Below, one piece after another: positions 1 through 13,135 of a DNA stretch of 64,000 nt; position 1 is the first letter of the stretch; the number at the start of each line of letters is the position of its first letter. The position numbers were made by a program, and so were the translations under genes. The stretch is from Chlorops oryzae (taxonomy: Eukaryota > Arthropoda > Insecta > Diptera > Chloropidae): the NCBI GenBank assembly GCA_020466095.1, contig CM035806.1, forward strand, positions 63,909,587-63,973,586, in the 5' to 3' direction. The notes under the pieces are model-generated. The model had not been told where the DNA came from and did not search any database. It saw only the letters and a program-made list of their open reading frames with translations.

Positions 1-728
1 TCAGTTAAATTCAATAGTCTGAAAACCATATTAGAGTTTTATTTCAGACTCTACATAAATCGTTTGCCCTTGTCGAACAAAAAAAAAAAATATCTTTTTG
101 GACTATAAATGCAGATGAAAGAAATTATACTGTTCCGCTCAAATTTTTGAGTATAAAACTAGACTTAACCCTTTCGTGCCCAATGTTGCATATAAGCAAC
201 ATTCGAACGTCCTCCTTCTTTTTGCAGCTACGCCCATGTGATGCAGAAAAATTTTTTGATTTTAATAAAGTGCCGTCGATTAATTGTCTAAGAAAAGAAT
301 ACGTTACAATTTTTCAAAGAGAATCCTTTTATTTCAAATTTGTTTGCCGTAGAGTGTGGACATGTAGAAAATAGTTAAAATTTTGAATATTTTCAAAGGT
401 AATGACTTTATAGTAATTGGTTATTTTGATTAAAAATAATTTTGATTACTATTCATTTTTGCAGACTTGAAGCGCAAATATAATATAACAAAAAATGAGG
501 AAAAATAAAATTTTTGTAATTTTGTTGGTTGTTCAAAAAGTTATAGGCCTTTTTCTGTTTGGAGATAATTTATTTCAGCACCAATATGATGGATCAAAAC
601 AACTCAAAACTTCGCCTGGTTCAACAACTCACCATCACCTTTCGTTTTGAGTCGAAAATAATGGTATTAGACAGCAGGTTAAAATTCGGGGCTGAGAGGG
701 TTAAAGAAGTCACAATGTTTGCTGGGAA
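1..728. mobile_element. AT-rich repeat ending TTTGCTGGGA, interrupted by a piggyBac-like element
   Basis: The flanks of this block (1-164 and 705-722) resemble the repeat at 58811-59168. Both contain GACTCT/AGAGT-type words, a CTCAAATTTTTGAGT-like stretch, and finish with a TTTGCTGGGA end. The interior 165-704 is a separate insertion annotated on its own line. The left boundary lies outside the window or is unclear. No gene is visible here; the short reading frame at 147-374 runs across the insertion boundary and has no recognisable domain. Confidence 0.45.
169..700. mobile_element. piggyBac-like miniature element with TTAA target duplication
   Basis: The segment starts with CCCTTTCGTGCCC directly after TTAA (165-168) and ends with GAGAGGG directly before TTAA (701-704). 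TTAA duplication and CCC/GGG ends are the hallmark of piggyBac-type transposons. The ends match only imperfectly beyond the first bases. A small hairpin (ATGTTGC, 6-nt loop, GCAACAT) sits at 183-202. There is no transposase frame in its roughly 530 bp, so it is non-autonomous. A similar end (TTAA then CCCTTTCATGC) occurs near 47047. Confidence 0.6.
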
Positions 729-968
729 GATTTGAAAGGTTCTTTCACATCGAAAGCGTTTATTTAAGAACATTTAGGCACACAATTTTTAATTCATAAA
801 CGTGGTGGTATGTGTATATATATATAATATATATGTATAAACTTCTACGCTACTTGCTAATTGTAGTTGCAGCGTACAAAGTTTTCCCAACAGCAATCAA
901 CTTCAGAAGCTGAGGCCAACTCCAATTTTGAACCCACTTTTCAAACCGTCCATCACGAAAGAAAATAT

Positions 969-3900
969 TTACTCATTCTTGCCAGAGATGAACTCTTCGG
1001 TCGCTTCATCATTTTCCGGTTCAATTGAATTGTTGCTGGACGTTGAAATGATTAAAGCCTTTTCGGAATCAGTTAGATTAATGAATTTATGTTTGGACTT
1101 CAATTCATTCTGTATCGATGAGAGTAAATCTGGAGAATGTGAACGTTTCTCATTGTGCAAAATGAAGCTGTCACGTGAATCGAATTCGATTTCGCCGTCT
1201 TCGAGCATGGTCTCCATTTGTGAGGATTGACGTTTCTTACGCCACCGTTTAGATCCAACGGTTATAAGCATTACGGCGGGCGACTCGTACGGCAAAGCTT
1301 GTATCACCGTTTTCAAAAGTTTCGGAGCTGGGTCTGGTGTCTTCGGATTTGCAATGACCACATCAGCTTTCACGGCACTTCGGGCCCGATGAGCTTCTTC
1401 GCGTTCACGCAAAGCGTTTTTACGCATGAGGCGACGTGCACGCTTATTGAGTATCGCCTGTGCATTTGGATAGTACGCGATGACTTCATTTAAATCGGAC
1501 TTTGATAACACGAAGAGATTCGCATAGCCCTTCGAGCGTACATCGGCCGTTCGACGATCAGCGCCGTTAATGCCAAGCAAACTAATCTCACCGAAAACCG
1601 ATCCCTCCGAAAGCGTCGCCAAGACATCATCATTTTTCGGACCACCCATCACTTCCACCTGCCCCAATTTTATGATGTACATCTCGCGTCCAACTTCACC
1701 CTATTGTAATAAAAACTTTTCATTTCGAGAAGCAAGAACATTTTCACACTGCTCTACAATTCGTACCTTACGACAAACGCAATCTCCTGGTAAGAAGGTA
1801 ACAGCACGCAGCTTGAGCACCAGATCTCTCAGGAGTGCTTCTTCACAGTCGGCAAAAAGCTAAAACAAAAATATATAGAAAAGAAAATTAAAATTAAAAT
1901 TAAAAATAAGAAAAAGAAAAATTTCATCAACAAGTAAAGAGGAAGTCAGGTAGGTGGTGGTTACCTGCACTTTGGATAGTGTCTGAATATGCACCGAAAT
2001 AGCGATATCGGTCTTCAAATTAATTGGCAATGAGTCCAAGATGTTTGCTTCATCTGTGGAAAGAAATTACAAGTATATTGCATCCATTACCAGGACTTGC
2101 ACCCACCAAGTGTTCTCTGTTGATCCCATGTAAATTTAAACCACATTTTTACACGCCTTTGGACCTCTTTCGGTAGATTCAAGCGACGCATATATTCCAG
2201 TGTCTCGTCTTCCAATTGTCGGTATTCGTTCTTGTTCCGGGTCGCTGTGGAAATGATGTCCCTTATTTGACCAATCAGTAATGCGAAAACAAAAACACCC
2301 ATCAGCCAAGCAGCGGTCATGAAGACATATTCTCCCTCACGTTCCGGTTTCGGGTTTTTTCCTAGTTTCGTTTGGAGTTTTGTTGAACATTTGAAAATGG
2401 TTTCACAAATTTTTTCCCCCGCCCCCCCTTTTTACTGAGAACTTACCAATTGATGTTGCTGTTTTTGTGGCGAAAGAGAAGCATCTTACATAGGGATGAC
2501 CTATGCCGCTGAACACCCAGCGATTGATGCCCAGGCCTGCAAGGTTTATTGAAGGAAATTATCTTTTATTTGATGATTTCTATTGATTTTCAAAGAGATC
2601 CCACATTATGAGCAAAAAGAGGTACCTACAGAAATAATTTACACAGCCCGATTCTCAATATTCCCGGGAAATTAACTTTCCTCGAGTGTAAACTCCTTCT
2701 TTTTATACCCAGCGTAAGCGGGGTATATTAGTTTTGTGCAAATCTTGTAACAGGGAGAATTAAGCTCCGGAGATATAGACAAATATATATAGAAATGATC
2801 AGGATCAAAAACTGAATCGATTTAGACATGTCCGTCGTCCGTCCGTCGTCGTCGTCCGTCGGTTCGGATCTCCTCCGAAACGGCTGGACCAATTAAGTCG
2901 AAATTTGGCACAAAGGTATATCGCGGTCCGAGTATGATCCTAAGTAAAAATGGGAGACATCCGCCCACTGCCACGCCCACAAATGAATTTAATGTGTTTT
3001 CAGTAAAGTCTGTAACTTGCGAACCACTCAACAGATTTCATTGATATTTGGTGTACTGGTAAACTACGAAAAGGGACATATCCTGGAAAAAAAATGGACG
3101 CCGTCCTCTTCGAGCCACGCCCACAAATAAGGGTTTATCGTAACTTGTGAAGTTAAAGGCGTAGAGGCTTCATATTCGCAACATAGGTTGACCAAGGCGA
3201 ATGAAAGGTGTAGGGAAAAAATTTATGTGGCCCGCCCACTGCCACGCCCACAAATGGAGAAGCAAAACATAGTGCGCTCATAATTTCGGGACGCTGGGTA
3301 TTTCAAAGTCGGGCTTGACCGACTTTAGCTTTCTTACTTGTTTTATATATATGTATTTGGGAGAAGAAATTTGATGGGGAATGGGTATTTAACCCATACC
3401 CATAATTTTCCTTGCCCTATCTATTTAAAAAAGGAGAATTTTCTTCTCGAGAAAAGTAAATTCCCCGGGAATTCGTTCCCCGGAAGTATTCAGAATCGGG
3501 GTAACAGTGTACTCTCTCTAAAGCGGACACCTACGGGACCGAAAAATATGTCCGCTTTTGAGGGAAATATTCGAGAAACAGGAACATAAGAGCATTCCCA
3601 AAAAGTATCCGTTTAAGAAGGGTGTCCGCAAGGAGAGAGTACACTGTACCTACACATATGAATCTAGATAAATCTTTCAATGATACATACATAAATGACG
3701 CCCTTCTATTCGATTCTCAGAGGGCCTTGTAGTGACAGCAGTGTAGTGTCTTTCGTAAAAGACACAGCCATCACCCATCGATACGCCGACTTACCTTGAT
3801 AAGCGCTATAGGCGTAATAGGCACAAGCCGTCAAATGGATCATATAAAGCATGTAAGTCAAAGTCTTCGCAACACGCACAAAATGTGGCGACGAAGTAAC

Positions 3901-5934
3901 GCGATCCAAGAGCTTGAACATTTCCCAAAAACTTTGAATCTTAAAGAATCGTGGAAATCGTAACCAAACAGCGTTTGTGCCATATTTAAAATAGAACAGC
4001 TCCAATGGTAGTAAAGCCAACAGATCGAGCTAAAATGAAATGAAAATTGAATTTGGAATTCGCATTCGCACTCGTAATCGTAATCGTAATCGCAGTCTTC
4101 GCACCTTGAATTGCAGTTTGCGGCAATAGTTTTTACGCGTTAAATTCTTGTTCTTCACCCAGAAACCCTCGAATAAATACATAATGCGATGCTTGAAGAA
4201 TATAACGTCAAGGAGATAAATGACATCGGCGCAAAAGTCGGCAATCAAGCCAAATGTTAGTGTTCTCCTTTGTCTGAAAGGGGAACGTCGATCGTAGTGG
4301 TATGACCCAGGCATTATAGAGGAACGATATCGAAACCACGCATAGCCATGATATATAGATTTTCCCTTGTGGATCGAGGGTTTTTTCATCGTTATTGCTG
4401 CCGCAGAGACTGGAGCAAATCCAAACGTTGGATCGTGGCGTGTCTGCCTCGAAGAGGCGTCCACGTTTCGGTGATGGTGCCACAGTCGAGGATGCTTTTG
4501 TGCTTGAGACGTTATTCTGTTTGAGTGCCGGCTTCGCAATAGTTGCACCTGGTGCTGATGGCGGTGGTGAGGGTGAACTACCTGTGCTCGATGGCGTCGG
4601 TGGCAGTTCCAAACGTGATTTCATTTTATTCGCACGCGCTGTGAAACACCAAACCAAATGACGCACCTGATCGCGTATAAATTGTTGACCATTTGAGTCG
4701 AGGCTGCATGAATGAAATGCGGAATGCGGAATGCGATGGATCAGAGAAGGAGATGGTGAGAGAGATGGATTTCAATTGGAGGTTCTTACCTGCTGGCTGT
4801 TGAAGCACGATTGCTGACCGTCTGCTCCAAAGGCATCTCATCGACGACAACGATTTCGCTTTCCAACATATCAGCCAAAGTAGGTGGACCAACGTTCTTC
4901 TCTTCGTTTGGAATATCTGGAAGTTCATCATAGCAAATCTGTACATCCTGTTCGTCTTCATCGACTAGTGGCTGTGAATTACTATCGAATGTCTCCTCCG
5001 TCAATTGCGTATCTTCCTTGTCCATATTATTGAGCGAGACAGTGCGCTCACAATCGATTGCAGTTCCAGGTAAAGGAACTGTTTCGGTAGAAGATGGTGC
5101 ACCACTATCGCCAACGCCAACGTCGCTGCATCTAACAGTGCTAGCCGTGCCCAACACACGACGTACGCTCTCCGGGCTAACCAAAGGCTTCTCATGCTCA
5201 TATTGAATAATGTGCTTGACGAGTGCATGTGTGCTCTCGATGTTCGAGACATGCTTCTCTGCATCCAAGCAACCGATCTTACCATTTCGAAAATAGAGCC
5301 GTGAATTCATGAACCTGGGACTGTTCGTTGGCTTTGTGCGACGATTTTTGAAATTATTAAAACCAATTTTATAAGTAACTGGAGGAGAATGCCTTTTCAT
5401 CGAGTTATTCCGCCGCATGGAAGCGTTCAAAGGACCAAACTCTGCAGGTATTTTATTCTCTTTTTCGGGGCTCACTTTGCCCAAACGTTTACGTTTATTG
5501 CCAAATCCACCGATGCTCTTCTCCTGTTCCTTTTCGCGACGCATAACATCTTCGGTGGCCGTTATGAATTCCTCGATCTCCTTGATGTCCCTGGAAATCT
5601 CTTCGAGACTGCGACGTACAATGAGCTCTTTTTCACATGGCGACGAATAGCGTAGAGCCTCAAGCGGACGAGCTCTGATCGATGGTTTCGTATTGATGAT
5701 GACATTTTCCATGAATTCATGGCGCTCCAATGTCTCACTATAACGTGGAGACTTCTCGCCAGAAAATTGCATTAGCATCGTCTTCGAAATAGATGACGGC
5801 GATGGCAATGAAGCTCTCGCTGATATTATTGTTCCCGGTGATTCCCGATTGTAGTCCTCCTCATAGGCGAAATTTTCTAAAATGTTTGGCGATGATCGTA
5901 GCAACGATATACACTCATTGCTGTCACTGTTCGG
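969..5934 (-). CDS. CngB: Cyclic-nucleotide-gated cation channel, beta-type subunit (5' end missing, one frameshift)
   Basis: A pore-forming subunit of a plasma-membrane cation channel opened by cGMP or cAMP. Exons from 5': 4790-5934, 4105-4703, 3795-4029, 2447-2536, 2107-2361, 1965-2053, 1767-1859, 969-1700, about 1078 residues in all. A long charged N-terminal region precedes a segment reading [15 protein letters not shown], similar in placement to calmodulin-site regions of beta subunits. Membrane segments follow, then the pore TATSIGKNPKP, which lacks the acidic residue of alpha-type filters. Next come the C-linker ([17 protein letters not shown]) and the cyclic-nucleotide-binding fold with [10 protein letters not shown] and RRTADV. 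The gene order of domains matches vertebrate CNGB1. One extra base near 4246 breaks the frame in the second membrane segment; removing it makes every exon phase agree. The first coding exon starts at a splice acceptor (CCG after 5935), so upstream exons should lie to the right but I could not find them. The assignment to CngB rather than another fly CNG gene is likely, not certain. Confidence 0.82.
2701..3342 (+). mobile_element. INE-1/mini-me-like element, family A, copy 1
   Basis: It lies in the CngB intron between the exons at 2447-2536 and 3795-4029. It begins TTTTATACCCAGCGTAAGC, carries a decayed (TA)n followed by a GTCC/GTCG tract near the ATTTAGACATGTCC core, then CCGCCCACTGCCACGCCC blocks. 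It ends in a hairpin (AAAGTCGG, GCTTGA loop, CCGACTTT at 3305-3326) followed by CTTACTTGTT. A core flanked by TA and GTCY microsatellites is the published signature of mini-me/INE-1 elements, a non-autonomous Helentron group. No coding capacity is seen. Confidence 0.8.
3505..3646. mobile_element. pogo-like MITE with CAGTGTACTCTCTC ends
   Basis: A 142-bp element in the CngB intron. The left end CAGTGTACTCTCTC and the right end GAGAGAGTACACTG are inverted, with GCGGACACC/GGTGTCCGC-like continuation inside. It has TA-type flanks, as in Tc1/mariner/pogo insertions. It is too short to encode anything. Confidence 0.65.
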
Positions 5935-6280
5935 CTGGAATGTTAAGCAAATTCAAGTTTTAACTGGAATTCTAGCGGACGACATAAAGGCGACATGGTG
6001 AGCGTGTCGAGCGTGTCGAGCGAAATGAGTTTCAGTTTGAAATGTTGTTGCACTTGAATGAGTCGACGAAACGATCTAGCTATAGAAATTACGTATTCAT
6101 GGCACAGCATTGGGTCACGACGACTGTTCGTTGCCGTGACGAGAATTTTGAATGCTTCTTTAAAAAAAAAAATTTTTCAAAGAAAAACCACATCCATGCT
6201 GACGAAACCGGAGAGAGAATGACCTTATTTGAAATTTGCGTACTGAAGTTTACTGGACGCACTCTTATACATACATATAT
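5935..6280. other. Non-coding stretch upstream of the known CngB exons
   Basis: Splice acceptor of the channel's first resolved exon, then AT-rich sequence with a GTGTCGAGC tandem at 6000-6020. I see no further exon or RNA gene here. The missing 5' end of CngB must lie in or beyond this region, before hippo at 10162-12340 unless genes are nested. Confidence 0.35.
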
Positions 6281-6282
6281 AC

Positions 6283-6494
6283 AGGGTGTCCAGGCAACTT
6301 TATACATAATTTTAATAGGCGATACCTTGTTTCAAGGGTTATGTTTTTTGTTCTTGCACCACTTTCCTAAAATGTACCGTTATTGAGTTATAGCACTTTA
6401 AAAACGGACAAATTTTGTATAGAAAAGAAAAAATATTGCAAAATTTCTTAGTGTTTTTTGAAAATATTTAAAAATACATACAAAAATCACCCTG
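6283..6494. mobile_element. Possible short TIR element (CAGGGTG...CACCCTG)
   Basis: The segment begins TACAGGGTGTCC and ends ATCACCCTGTT, so about 7 bp of terminal inverted repeat can be seen. Just outside it, 6521-6545 has a poly-A/GGAGATGATA stretch resembling the inner end of the clearer element at 7441-8166. The ends are too short for a firm call. Confidence 0.3.
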
Positions 6495-7313
6495 TTTATT
6501 AAGGTGGGTCATTTTGTTCCTAAAAAAAAAGGAGATGATATTTCCAACTCTACGATTGTTTTTTTTTTTAGGAAGGAGTGCCCAGGGAATCATAGTTCAA
6601 AATCGAATTTTTTCCTGCGGTTTTTTAAAACAAGGTCCATCTTAAATATGCCTAGAAGCATGCTACAAATTATTACAGAAAAAAATTAAATGGATCGTGA
6701 CGTAAAATTGTTTTGAATTGAAAAAAAAAAATCTATTTTTTGGACAAAACTTTCAATTTTTCCCTATGATGAGTTTCCTACCTACCTACTAATTCAGTGT
6801 CCGAAGCAATAAATGGTGTAGCTTCGACTGCTTCTTCGATTACGAAAAAAATAAAAAACAAGTAAAGAAGTTTACATCGGCTTAGCCGATTGCATACATT
6901 CCTTTTCCTCAGCTTAAAATATGTTAAGCCACTACCCTCCAAAATTTGCGAATGGTGGTTATGGTCAAAATTTAACCGTATGTGAGAACTATATTTGGTG
7001 ACTATATAGTATATAGTATATACGCAATCAGAAGTAGTAAAAAAAAAAAAAATATATAAGAATAACATAATTTTTTTTTAATTTGTGGTATGGTGACCAT
7101 AGTTATAGCGATGTCTCAGTTTTTTTTTTTTTCAGCCAAGGCTTAAGTCTGTATAGTCGTTATACCCACTTCAAATTTCAATAGTCTGGAAAGTCCATGC
7201 CAAATTTCATTATGATATCTTCCATGGCTTAGGATTAAATGACGAAAAACTAGTTTGTGACCGAAAGACAGACAGACATGGCTAGATCAACTCATCTCGT
7301 CACCCTGATCAAG

Positions 7314-8195
<882 letters not shown>

Positions 8196-8199
<4 letters not shown>

Positions 8200-10161
8200 C
8201 CATATCGCGACTGCTTTGGTATGTTACAAACTCAGAGGCAAACTTAATATACCCTTTCCTTCGGAAAAGATATAATTAGTCTTCGCATTTCAAATAAGGA
8301 AAGAATATCCACCTTATCAAAAGCAAAACGTTTTCGTGCGAATTTTCTTTTTTATTGAAAGCAATTTAAGCTCATCCGATCCTCTCGAATAGGAAGATTT
8401 TCATTCAATGAAACGTAAAGTAAGACGATAGTGAAAGCAAAAGTTTTCAGTTCATTTTTCGCTTTTCGCCCTTCCCATTATTTTGCAGTTCTCATCGTTC
8501 AAGGTCAACCTTTGTTGGGCGGTGAAAAAACCCACGGGAGAAGTGCTCATACTTACTTTTGGCAAGCGACCCATTTCTTCCATTATGATGAACTTTTATC
8601 CACAAATATTAATAATTTAATCGAAAAGAAAAACGCAATTTTTTTTCTTTGTGAATTTTCTTTCTGGAAATCGGCAATTATGGTTTGTCATAATTGCTGT
8701 TAACACGCTCCTGTGTTTTAGTAGCTTCCATATGCTCGCATTTTATTTATGATTGTGCAAGAAATTTGACGAGGACAAATTAAAATTTTCTCTTTACCAC
8801 AATTATTCTTTCAACGAATTTATTCAACGTTTTGAAAAATACAACTTTTAAAAAGGCTTAAAAGCCTAAAACTCCTCTACACAAAACAAAAAAAAAAAAC
8901 ACGATTCGGAATATTAAAAATCGTAGCTGTCAAGATATAATACAGCTGCACAATGCGCATGTCAAAGGATCTGGTGGATTCGTTTAGAGAGTATTGACGG
9001 TTTCTGGCTTCTTTTAACGTTTTGCTACCAATTTAAATGCATACAAATTATTCAATTGATACTTTCAATGATTTTCGTAAGAAGCATTCATTTTTTAAAA
9101 TTTTGACCGTTTTAAAGTCTAAACCATTACTTTTTTTATTTTGGATTAATAGCAAATTGAATTGATATACCCAATTGAGTGAAAAATTTCAATTAGAAAG
9201 CTATTTGAATCTGAGTTTCGTAGAGTTTAACTGTTTTTTTTTTTTTTTATTATAAGAAAATTTGTATGATTGGGTTTTTAAAGGTACTGCTGCTAGATTA
9301 TGCCTCAGTTTTGACCATAAGATATAAGATAACAAAACCCTTTTTTTTATTCATATTTCTTTATTCACAGAATTAAAACCGCCATTTTTTAGGGTGTGTT
9401 ATAATAGGTTAACTACAACTAATCCTACATTTTTGTGATCATATAGAAAAATATGCATTTTATATAAATATATTTTTTTTATATTCTTTTGAATTTGTGT
9501 GAGTGTGTTTGGTTGAGCTAGCACGCAAGCATTCAGGTGCCATTATTGAGATAATTTATACATTATTAACCGACTTCTCATCAGCTAGTGTACTTTATAA
9601 AATTCTAAATAACGCATTACATATGCATGCATCCATTTTATATAAGATTAAATCAATTAAAATTATTGATTTAAAGAAGTTTTTAGTTTGGGGGTGAAAT
9701 TGAATGCGATTTTAAAATAAAACCACGTTCGCTACAGAAGACTTTCAGATTTTATGCATTTTGTCCATAGCTTGGACTTTGAAAATCTGTGCACCACATA
9801 CAATATCATCTTGCATATTGAGCTACGTAACTTTTAAATAGAGAGGGGGGTTTCTAGATATTTGCGAACACTATGCCTTGAGCCTTTTTCTAACATAACG
9901 ATTGAACACAAAATATATATATATATATATATGTATATAAATATATGTGAGAGAGGAAAACATTGGGGACGACGATATGCTGAGATTTCCATGCTAAGAA
10001 AATTTTTTTTAAAAATTAATAACTAAAAAAAAGGATGCGATGTGAATCCTCTAAAGATCACTATTCCCGGTAGATCGTGCTTCCTCAGCTACAGCATATG
10101 TGTATTATGAATACGTATTATTGCTTTTAATGGAACTCAATGCTTTTGTATATTCGATTCA
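8196..10161. other. AT-rich intergenic DNA between CngB and hippo
   Basis: Poly-A/T runs, a (TA)n at 9912-9932, and no open frame with recognisable protein similarity on either strand. The hippo 3' end lies just to the right. The frames at 8431-8703 and 9503-9697 show no domain, no splice context and no codon pattern I trust. Confidence 0.5.
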
Positions 10162-10528
10162 TTAAATTTTTATCAAATTGTTGTTAACGTTCTGTTGACG
10201 CTTACGCTTTGCGTTCATTGCATCGACGATTGGTTGCCTCTTGGCATTGTATTTCTTATTCAGTTCTTCGATCTCTTTTTCCATTTCGGAATCAATATTG
10301 TTAAGGCGTTGATTTAAGTCGTCGAAGGTGAGAAATTTGAGAAATTCAAATTCACCTTCAACGTAACTATGAGATTGCGTATGCAATGGTAATTGTTGAT
10401 ATGCAGGCGGCGGTGGCTGTTGTGCCTGCGATTGTTGCTGATTGCGCATGAGGTTATGTTGATTGTTCAAGGCGAGTAGGTGCGGTTCATTTCCGCCCAG
10501 CATTGGATTGCAGCCATAGTAAGCTTGT

Positions 10529-10563
<35 letters not shown>

Positions 10564-12340
10564 TTGTTGCTGTTGTTGCAACTGTTGCTGATGCTGCTGA
10601 TGTTGTTGTAAGCCATATTGATTGATGGCTGAGATTTGTTGAAAGTGCATTTCCATGTTCTTCTCCCAATTGTTTTCGTTTGTGTGATGTGGCACTTGAT
10701 TGGTTGCTGGATTATATGGCGCATTGGCAGTTACAACTTCGTTGACAATCGAATAAGGTCCATTATTGACAGCAGCTGCGAGAAGTGCAGCAGCAGCTGG
10801 CGAATATTCATTGCTTTTGTCGGCATCACCTCGTTGTTGAGCATCGCTTGCGTTCTTCCTTTCGAAATGATCGAGGAACTGAGGGCGATAGCGTGGCTTA
10901 TTGAAGTCATTACGTTTTGCCGTAGTCGAATCATCTGAGTCAGAATTGATGACCATTGTACCTGGAAAACGCAATCAATCATTAAATTCTTCCTTTCATT
11001 ATTGAAGAACAATTGCAATTTTACGCTTACCTAAATCCGATTCTAGTTCGACAAGCGTGCCGCTGTCGACAGCGACCACTTCTTCGGCTTTTTGATTTAT
11101 TCCGGCATGCCCGGCAGTGACTGCACTCGTAACTTTTCTATTAGGATTCAGTGTACCACTATCCTCGGCGTGTGCAATCATTGTAGCATCCGATGCCGAT
11201 GTTTGTTGATATTCGCCAAATTTCTCAGGAACCAATGTTCCCGGATCGTCGATGAATGTTTTAACGGTTTCTGCCGGAAATTCTGTTTCCTCTTCGTTGA
11301 GCAATTCTTGTTGGGTTGCCAAACTCTTCGCTTGGCTTAGACCAGCAGCCGGAGCGACAGCACCACCCATCGGACGATTCGATCGCTGTTGCTCTCGTAT
11401 GGCACATGTTTCTTCAATCATTGGCTTCAGAATGCTACGATTTTTTGCATTGCGGATAAACTCGTGCTGCAGCAAGTCGGTTGCGGTGGCACGTTCCTCT
11501 GGATTCTTTACCAAACAAAGGCTAACAAAGTCAATGAACTCAGTACTCCAGCGATCTGGTTCACGGAAGGACGGCGGCGGTTTTTGAGGTATCATGAATA
11601 TGGCACGCATAGGATGAATATCACCGTACGGAGGTTTTCCCTCAGCCATCTCTAATGCCGTTATGCCCAGTGACCAAATATCAGCCACACAGTCATAACC
11701 AATTTCCTCAATCACCTCCGGAGCCATCCAAAATGGTGTGCCAATAACAGTATTTCGCTTAGCCATTGTATCGGTCAATTGTCCAGCGACTCCGAAATCC
11801 GCTAGCTTCGCATATCCCTCGGTATTCAAAAGTATATTTCCAGCCTGAAGTAAAATGATCAGTTATTTCCGCTTTAAAACATTCTAAGCAAGCCCATTTA
11901 ACACCTACCTTTATGTCTCGATGAATTTTTCGTCTCAAATGCAAATATACAAGACCTTTTAATGTATCGGATAGAATCGTTGCTATCTCGTCTTCCGTCA
12001 AAGTTTTTCGCCGTAATCGCATTATATCCGATACGCTGCCCGCACCGCAATATTCCATACATATCCAAAGATCATATTGCTTGAAATAAGAACCATAATA
12101 CCGCACAACATAGGGAGAATCACATTGTTGCATCATTGAGATTTCCTTTATGATTTCCTGCAAATCCGACTCCACGGGCACGAGTTTAATAGCCACGATG
12201 GAGCTGCTCTCTTTGTGTAAAGCTTTATAGACCGATCCATAACTTCCTTCACCCAATTTGCATATTATATCGAAGACTTGATCGGGAGGTTGCAAGAGAT
12301 TATCTTCGGACAACTTCTTTAGTTCATTACTGGAAGACAT
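10162..12340 (-). CDS. hpo: Hippo (MST1/2-type) serine/threonine kinase
   Basis: The upstream kinase of the Hippo growth-control pathway, which phosphorylates Warts with Salvador and restrains Yorkie. Exons 11909-12340, 11031-11844, 10162-10961 give 681 residues, close to fly Hpo. The kinase domain is near the N terminus: glycine loop LGEGSYGSVYKA, VAIKLV lysine, HRDIK (Asp142), DFG at 160-162, activation-loop Thr176 in RNTVIGTPFW, then MAPE. A low-complexity linker follows, with a polyglutamine tract (around 10508-10590) absent from the kinase core. The C terminus is a SARAH coiled-coil (EFLKFLTFDDL onward) used for dimerisation and Salvador/RASSF binding. The start is the first in-frame ATG of exon 1, preceded by AT-rich DNA. 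All splice sites are GT-AG and phases agree. Confidence 0.97.
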
Positions 12341-12617
12341 TTTTCTGCTAATTCCCCGACGTAATTTTTTCTGGATTTGTTCTTCTTTTTTTTTTTTAAG
12401 GCAATTATGCTTGTTTCCGCAACTATTTCTTTAAATTTGCTAGCATTTTCCAAAACAAAAGAACAAATTTACTTTTCACAAAAACAACAAAAAAAAACTT
12501 TCAGCGTGGCCAGAAAACAGAAATTCCGCGGATGTCTTTTAATTGACAATAATGGTGAACAATTCACTTATCTTTAGTGATAAAAAATTCTGCTAAATAT
12601 GAACAAAAATTGGAACA
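12341..12617. other. hippo 5' flank
   Basis: About 280 bp of AT-rich DNA between the hippo start codon and the inverted-repeat element at 12618. Presumably it contains the 5' UTR and core promoter, but I see no TATA box or initiator I would defend. Confidence 0.4.
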
Positions 12618-13124
12618 AATTTACTTTATGTGCTTTTCTGGGATTTTTGTTTTGTTGGTGTCACTTTTTGTAAAATGTCCCCCTGAGTCCAAATCTGCAA
12701 TCCTTTTTTGGGGGTCGCGTCTAGCTTAGGAGATATCGTGTTTTGAAAATTGCCAAAAATCGCACAAATTTTTCATTTATTTTGAGGCTTACGTAGCTGC
12801 CACATTAACCACTCAATTGAATCTGTTAAAATGGGATATCAGAATAATAGTTTACGCTACTATGACTAGGGGGTTGCATCCGCTTCTACGTTTTTTTCTA
12901 AAATTTAATTTTATTTCTGAAATACTTATGTTCCATTAAGACTTAGGAGTCGCTAAAAATAGCCGTCAGTCTGTTCCACAAGTTTTTCATTTCCATACAA
13001 ATTTATGGCTATAAGCTGCGCGACTAGACGCGATCAAATAGGAATCAGATTAATGGATATCAGTAATTTTACTATATGACTAGGACTCAGAACAAAATCC
13101 CAGAAAAGCACATAAAGTAAATTT
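12618..13124. mobile_element. TIR element upstream of hippo
   Basis: About 507 bp. The left end AATTTACTTTATGTGCTT and beyond is inverted at the right end (AAGCACATAAAGTAAATT), about 34 bp per arm including the TTCTGGGATTTT segment. No coding sequence. Family not recognised. Confidence 0.65.
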
Positions 13125-13135
13125 ATTCCCAAAAA

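Noticed and set aside
4786..5904. A separate gene starting at 5904
   Set aside because: That position is TTG within an exon; the exon joins in frame to the channel's next exon, so it is the channel N-terminal region.
10467..10938. Overlapping polyserine, polyalanine and other frames over the CAG tract
   Set aside because: Alternative frames of the hippo polyglutamine region.
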